A DNA stretch of 64,000 nucleotides from Heliopora coerulea. Its lineage: Eukaryota > Cnidaria > Anthozoa > Scleralcyonacea > Helioporidae. The position numbers were made by a program, and so were the translations under genes. This document shows positions 58,599 through 64,000 of this stretch, piece by piece. Below the pieces are notes generated by a model that saw nothing but the letters and a program-made list of their open reading frames with translations, made no database searches and was not told the DNA's origin. How positions within the stretch are numbered: the stretch's first letter is position 1; each line of letters starts with the position of its first letter. Location: NCBI GenBank assembly GCA_030142905.1, contig JASJOG010000080.1, positions 1,335,001 to 1,399,000 of the forward strand, written 5' to 3'.

Positions 58599-58907
58599 TT
58601 GATGACCAGAAGATTGAAAGTAAGGACATTGCAAGGAGTGTCTTGTCCGCCCTTCATGGCGCAATGACAAAAGTTCAGTCCTTTCCAAGCTATCAAGGTG
58701 TAAGATACGAGTTTGGTTTGAAATGTGATCTTTGCCTGGAGAAAAAGACACCATGTTTGAGGCATGAAAAAGAAGCTTGTACTGACGACGACTGCGCATG
58801 CATTCTAAGTCTTGAATGCTTAAAGAAAGAATTTGCTGTATGTCCAAAAAACCGTACTGGCAAGATTTTTTCGAAGCTTCATAAAACATTTTGGGTAAAT
58901 GTCACAG
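58599..58907 (+). CDS. Gene B exon 3: cysteine-rich module
   Basis: TTTTTTAG|TT to CACAG|GTAAGA. Encodes VDDQKIESKDIARSVLSALH and KCDLC...TPCLRHE.EAC....CAC.....EC, aligned cysteine for cysteine with gene A exon 3. Open and well bounded, although upstream lesions would normally prevent its translation in the full-length frame. Confidence 0.72.
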
Positions 58908-59514
58908 GTAAGAAAATGTGGTTTTTCTCTGAATTATAAGAAATTTTTGTGGTGAAATGAAGAGATTAGATGAGTTAAATAGAAATTTGTGGAAGTGCAT
59001 CCTGAAAAATCTATGTCGAATTTGCTTCGGGTCTCCTGGGTACCGCTTTCCAACAAAACTTGTTTGATTTCATTTGTGTGAGTTGTGAAGGTGTGATTAT
59101 TGTCCGTTGATGTACATACAGCGACAAAAGTTTCAGATGTAATTTTATAATCTTCCATATCATTCTCTTGGTGAGTCAAAGCCAGCGAGGATTCCTGTCA
59201 CTTCATAATACTACATAATACTACATATAAATAATAGTATGGTCGGTCAACATTGATAATGGTCCTGTCAATGGAGTAGTCTTTATCAACCTTAAACAGT
59301 TTTTGACAGCATCAGCAACAATATTGTTATACGTAAGCATAAAAATTATGGTAATGACCTTGCTATTAATACAGTGTGAAGATAGGTGGTTGAATTCAAC
59401 AATCAGCGCTTTTTGTGCATGTTCTATTTACTTCCAGTTGAAAATGCTCGTAGGCAATTTCGATGGCAATCTTGGAACAGAGACTTCATTCTAAGAAACT
59501 TCTTTATTCAACAG

Positions 59515-59571
59515 GTACTGACTCCGGGAAAGGTTTACCTATTGAAGAAGACACTGGCTCCAAGGAGACCA
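59515..59571 (+). CDS. Gene B exon 4: 57-bp linker exon (predicted)
   Basis: Sits between TTATTCAACAG and GTAAGC and joins in phase on both sides, giving GTDSGKGLPIEEDTGSKE, a polar linker. Predicted only from splice signals and phase agreement (2+54+1 nt). No counterpart was found in gene A. Could be spurious. Confidence 0.5.
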
Positions 59572-60070
59572 GTAAGCATATTTCTTTTACTCCATGTGTT
59601 CTCTCCTGATCTATCTAATCATAAACTAGTCCGATACTTGTCGAAATGTCGATTATTTTTTTGGCTTCCTCCATTGGAGAAGTATGCTCCAAACCATTAA
59701 CTTATACTAATATTGCAAAATTGCATAACTAGTAATTTTTTTTTATGAAGTAAACGCTTTATGTAAATGAAATCAACTGGCTATTGACTAATGCTTAATA
59801 CAATTATTCTGATCTGGACTAATTCGATATGATTCTGAGGAAACGGTTTGAACCAATATTTTCTCATACTTTTATTTTTTTGTCAGTAAGTAGAGCTCTC
59901 TGAATGGCTATTCTAATTTTCATGAAGTATAATGGTTAATTATTAGTAAGTAAATTGGTTACTTAGAAGACGAAGAGTTCAGTTTGAACTGGGATAATCA
60001 GATGGAATGGATAATTCATAATTTTACCGAACTTCAGATTCTAATTTGAACGCTTGCTTGATTTTGGTAG

Positions 60071-60405
60071 AGAATCAAGACAAACAAAGACCACCTGATC
60101 ATCTCCAACCACAAGAAATTGTTCCAATAGCACAAAGAATTCCCGGCAAGTGGCAGAAGTTAGCCAGCCTGACAAAGCTGTTTGAACCTCATGAGATTGG
60201 CGATATCGCTTGCTCCCGGGCTAATGAGAATGAAAGTCGGAAAGCTTTTAACATGCTTAGGAAATACATTGAAAGAGAAGGCACCAGGCAAAAGTTAGCT
60301 GATGCACTTAAGAAGCTCAAAATTTCCTCTCTTGCCCAAGATGTCTTGTCTGGATATTTTATCAGTGATCAACAAATGGATTTTAAATACTTAATTTATT
60401 TTTAG
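60071..60405 (+). CDS. Gene B exon 5: Death domain of a different subtype
   Basis: Acceptor TTTTGGTAG|AG, phase 1, about 110 residues to TAG. After a polar start (NQDKQRPPDHLQPQE) comes IVPIAQRIPGKWQKLASL, FEPHEIGDIACS, ESRKAFNMLRKYIE and TRQKLADALKKLKISSLAQD. The PGKW..La..L pattern and final 'L..aL+.l...laqdvl' helices fit the Death superfamily. It shares almost no identity with the Death domain of gene A, and the sequence before it also differs. Confidence 0.72.
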
Positions 60406-61365
60406 AAATACAATTTGATGTAAAAAGTACTTTAAGTGATTAATTTTTAGTAAGTTGTGATAACATTTACTCCAATCTTGGAACAAGCAAGTTAAACTGT
60501 GCAGTTTAGAACAATCACCGTCCAGTTGTATGAACTTGTTTAATTTAACATTCGAGGTAATTCCAAATCTTGTTTTCAACATATATTAAATACAGCATGT
60601 TTGTTTTGCTTTGAGTACAATTTTATCCATTCAGTATGATTTTATGACGTGGCTGAGCCTTGTTATTTTTTGGCTTTTTTCGGTCCTTGTGCAAAATCCG
60701 GCATGACGATTGGTTGCTGAACGGTGCGATATTTTACCATGTTGGACTGCCTGGGCCAAAACGGTTTTTATTCCGGACCGGTGTGTTTTGGCGGGAAAAT
60801 CCCGAGCTTATTTTAATGAAATTTACGGAGAATTAATTATATCTACGTTGAAATATTTTGGACAATAAAACGTGCTGGGACTCTAGTGCAGTTTTTGTTA
60901 AAGTTGTAATAATATAAAAGTACGATAAACAATGGTCAACTGGAAGACACAAGAAGCAAAGCGAGCAAGTTAGGTGAATATGTATATTAATTTTGTGCTG
61001 TAGGGGCTGCGCAAAGTTAAACCCGAGTAAAAAAAAGAAATGAGAAAAACAATGAATTTATTCCTAATCTTTCCGCTTAATATTTTACAGCAGCGTATCA
61101 GGTTAACTAAAAATATATTCCGTTTTCGATTCACTAGTGTCGGGGACTGGGCCATAGAAATAGACACGTCATTAGCGCGTGAAGAAGGGTGTGTTAAGCA
61201 TAGTAGTCTTCTTGTGAAGTGTGTTATCTACATTAGTTATAAAATCTTAAAAATTAGTGATTTGCCCTGAATACATTCTTGGGAGGCGAAGAATTCAGGA
61301 CACGTGGCACCTCCGACGGGATACAGTAATTTACCTCAAGACCTCAAGAAACTAAAATTGATGCG
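60406..61365. other. 3' flank of gene B and probable 5' LTR/leader of the BEL/Pao element
   Basis: No gene. TATAAAAG at 60913-60920 and AATAAAA near 60865 could belong to an LTR. The sequence 61267-61301 forms a CCTGAAT...TTCTT / AAGAA...TTCAGG hairpin. LTR borders cannot be fixed because the 3' LTR lies outside the window. Confidence 0.35.
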
Positions 61366-64000
61366 ATGGTGACGAGTGACAAGGCGGAGATGGATTCCAA
61401 TGAGACTGCAGTGACTACACTGGAAACCAAACTAATACAACTAGGGAGAGCTAGAGATAAAGCAGACGCAGTTCTAAGAGCCGGTAAGGAACGCGCAATT
61501 CGACGGCACATCGAAAGCCTTAAAGACACCCTTAGAGAAGTGAGCAAATGGTAGAGAGAAGTCGAAGCGGGAAAAATTTCACGCAATGAAGACGCCAGGG
61601 AAGTTGACAAATGGAGCGACGACGTAGAGAATAAAATGGAAGAAGCGGACCAAAAGATCAGTATCCTCGAGGAATGGTTAAGTGACGCACAGACCAAACG
61701 AGAAGACCAAGAACGAAACGAACGAATGAACTTTGAGATTCGCCTACAAGAAGAGAAACTGAAATTGCAAGCACAATTCGTCAAACCTAACAAGCCAGAC
61801 AGTGAGACGGCAACAAGGAGCTCAACTGTAAACATTCAAGCAAAGCTGCCAAAACTAAAAATTACGAAGTTCAACGGAACTTACGCTGACTGGCCTAGAT
61901 TCTGGGGGCAATACTCCGAAACTATCGATAAAACTAGTGTGCCGCCTGTGACCAAATTCACTTACCTAAGGGAATTATTGTGTGAGAAAGCGAAAAAGGC
62001 AATCAAAGCCTGGCCATATACTGCCGAAGGATATAACCGAGCGGTGGCCATTCTAAAAGATAGATTTGGAAAAGATAGCGAAGTCGTGAAAGCCTATGTC
62101 AAAGAAATCCTCGACCTACCCTATACAGCTACCACGAACCCGAAGAAAGTTCATGAATTTTACGAGAAGCTTTCGTATTGCGTGCAGTTATTGGAGACCC
62201 TAAAACAGCTTGACGCAGTAAACGGAACTGTGTCGTTGACACTTGAGAAGTTACCAAACATCAGGGGAGATTTAATTCGCAATGATCCCAGTTGGGAAAC
62301 CTGGAATTTTGTCCAGCTAACTGAAGCCCTTCGACTCTGGACTCGACGTAACCCAGTGGAAAACAACAAACCAGAAGACCAGAATAGAAGAGATCGACGA
62401 AATGGAGGTTATCAATTTCATACGCAGCAAAAGAAAGGTAAACAAACTCGAGTATGCGTGTATTGCATTGTGGAAAAACATCGGTCCTCGGAATGCGATT
62501 CAGTTTCGACTAGGGAAGAGCGTAAGAAACTCTTAGCTACGAAGAAATTGTGTTTTAACTGCACGGGACCTTCGCACAGAGCATCAGAATGTAAAAGTAT
62601 TTCGACATGCAACCATTGCCATAAGAGACATCACACTTCAATTTGCGACGCCCCAAAGGAAGCCACACCTCAACCGGTGATGACAGCTCATAAATCAGAT
62701 GACAAGGAAATAATATATCCTATCGTGCTTGTCGAAATTGATGGGATTAAGACCCACGCACTTCTTGATACCGGAACCGGCAGCTCCTACGCCTCGGCTA
62801 AGTTGATAAACGCGTTAAAAAAGAAGCTCAAAGAAGTGAAGACCAAAAGAATAGAAATGATGCTTGGATCGTCAACCACCAGAGTGGAGATATATACGGC
62901 CAACTTACAGTCAATTGACGGGAAATTCAACTTGAATGCCGAACTGTCGAAAGTGGACAAACCTGAGCTCATGACTCTCAAGAACCCGGAGTACAGAAAA
63001 TTGTTGAAAAAATACAGACATTTGAAAGGAGTAAAGGTTGACGACCCTGACAATCGCCCGCAAATTCCCATCCATATAGTCCTCGGCACAAGTGAATATG
63101 CCATGATAAAGACAAGAACAGCCCTAAAGATAGGATCACCAGGACAACCGATTGCTGAAAAGACATTGCTTGGATGGACAGTTATGTCTCCTGGAAAGGA
63201 AGAAATGGAAAGCCCTGTGCTGTTAACTCAATCCGTCACCACAGATTACGAGCAGTTATGGGCTTTGGATGTCCTCGGCCTAGCTGATAGAAACGAGAAT
63301 GACCAGCTGACGGTATACCTAGAGTTTAAAGAACAGCTCCAGAGGAATGAAGTCAGCTGGTATGAAACCAAACTTCCATGGAGAGAAAATCATCCTCCAC
63401 TGCCCACAAACGAAGCTGGTAGTAAGCGACGCCTCGAACAACTCGTCAGAAAGTTAGAGCGAACCAACCAATACAAAGAGTATGACAACATCATCCAAGG
63501 ACAACTTCAACAGGGAGTTATCGAAGCCGCGCCTAAAGAACCCACCGGTAAAGAATTTTACATCCCACATAAAGGAGTTAGCAGAAAAGACGCAGAAAGT
63601 ACAAAATTACGCATCGTGTATGATGCATCCGCACGAGAAAGCAATAACCAACCCTCGCTTAATGATTGTCTTCATCCGGGGCCCCAACTCCAGAACCTCC
63701 TGTGGGACGTCCTAGTGAGAGCAAGATTCTACCCTATCCTTCTCACAGGTGATCGCAAGAAAGCCTTCCTGCAAATTAGAATTATGGCAGAAGAAAGAGA
63801 TTCATTGCGATTCCACTGGAGAAAACCAAACAGTAGTCAAATTGAAGTCTACCGTTTCACCGGAGCATTATTTGGTCTTACATGCTCGCCATTTCTTCTC
63901 GGGGGAGTGATAAACCAACACCTCGACAGCTGGAACGATCGACACCCAGAGTTCATCGAAGAACTGCGTAAAGGCCTATACGTCGACGACTTGATGATTG
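61366..64000 (+). CDS. BEL/Pao LTR retrotransposon gag-pol, 5' part, runs off the window
   Basis: One frame is open from ATG 61366 to the last base except for TAG at 61552-61554, after codon 62. Order: a charged coiled-coil-like region (61366-61800); a DUF1759-type gag region with LPKLKITKFNGTYADWPRFW (from ~61846); cysteine knuckles CVYC..., CFNCTGPSHRASEC and CNHCHKRHHTSIC (62450-62650); a retropepsin-like protease with ALLDTGTGSS (from ~62760); and the reverse transcriptase, with RIVYDASA, LTGDRKKAFLQI, FGLTCSPFLLGG and the catalytic YVDD at 63978-63989. This order and these motifs are typical of BEL/Pao. RNase H, integrase and 3' LTR would follow. Except for the single stop it looks young. 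The stop may be a dead-copy mutation or a readthrough site. Confidence 0.88.

Larger units (their letters stand above)
52572..60405 (+). pseudogene. Gene B: ankyrin-Roc-COR-Death paralogue, disrupted
   Basis: Exons by homology and splice sites: 52572-53334, 56492-58452, 58599-58907, 59515-59571 and 60071-60405, all phase 1. Same architecture as gene A. Three lesions break it: TAA at 53304-53306 where A has a Ser codon (last ankyrin repeat); a net 1-bp deletion at about 57357-57365 in Roc; and TAA at 58305-58307 where A has Lys (AAA) in COR. The exons after the lesions, including all cysteines and the Death domain, remain open. So it is either a recent pseudogene, or short products are still made from separate parts, or sequencing errors are involved; three independent lesions make the last less likely. 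Confidence 0.75.

Overview
This is eukaryotic DNA, most likely from an anthozoan cnidarian and probably a stony coral. The evidence is short exons with clear GT/AG splice sites, an innate-immunity-type gene joining ankyrin repeats, a Roc GTPase, a COR domain and a Death domain, and a very mixed transposon load (DIRS, BEL/Pao, restriction-like-endonuclease retroelement, LINE, SINE, TA-target DNA elements). The species call is inference. There is no prokaryotic operon structure and no CRISPR.

The backbone is two same-strand paralogues about 46.5 kb apart. Gene A (6016-18834) reads as an intact four-exon gene of about 1072 residues: six ankyrin repeats, Roc with P-loop, DxGG and TKPD motifs, COR, a cysteine-rich exon, and a C-terminal Death domain. 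Gene B (52572-60405) has the same exon order and the same splice sites, but carries an in-frame stop in the ankyrin exon, a 1-bp frameshift in Roc and a stop in COR. Its Death domain is intact and is clearly a different one from that of A. All introns in both copies are phase 1. Intron 1 of A and B share transposon-like sequence, so that sequence predates the duplication.

The last intron of gene A (10668-18430) is a trap for mobile DNA. It holds a palindromic MITE, a pogo/Tigger-like element, a tRNA-like sequence and a 2.9-kb element with TA target site. Nested in that last element is a 1.86-kb palindrome of 253-bp repeats, four in one orientation and three in the other, each holding a tRNA-like sequence. 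A 12-bp direct repeat flanks this palindrome.

The 33 kb between the genes is repeat-rich and I see no convincing host gene in it. In order it holds: a small MITE, a LINE 3' end with (TAAA)n tail, a GATAAT-type simple repeat, a degraded minus-strand retroelement with CCHC and endonuclease-like C-terminus, a ~95-bp tandem repeat, a pair of inverted arms made of 21-22-bp repeats, a 26-bp minisatellite with higher-order structure, further MITEs, a degenerate telomere-like CCCTAA tract, a DIRS-like element split by a tyrosine-recombinase (DUF3504-like) fragment, a tRNA-derived SINE, a 35-bp minisatellite and a second tyrosine-recombinase pseudogene.

The right end (61366-64000) is the gag, protease and start of reverse transcriptase of a BEL/Pao LTR retrotransposon. 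It has one in-frame stop near the N-terminus and runs off the window.
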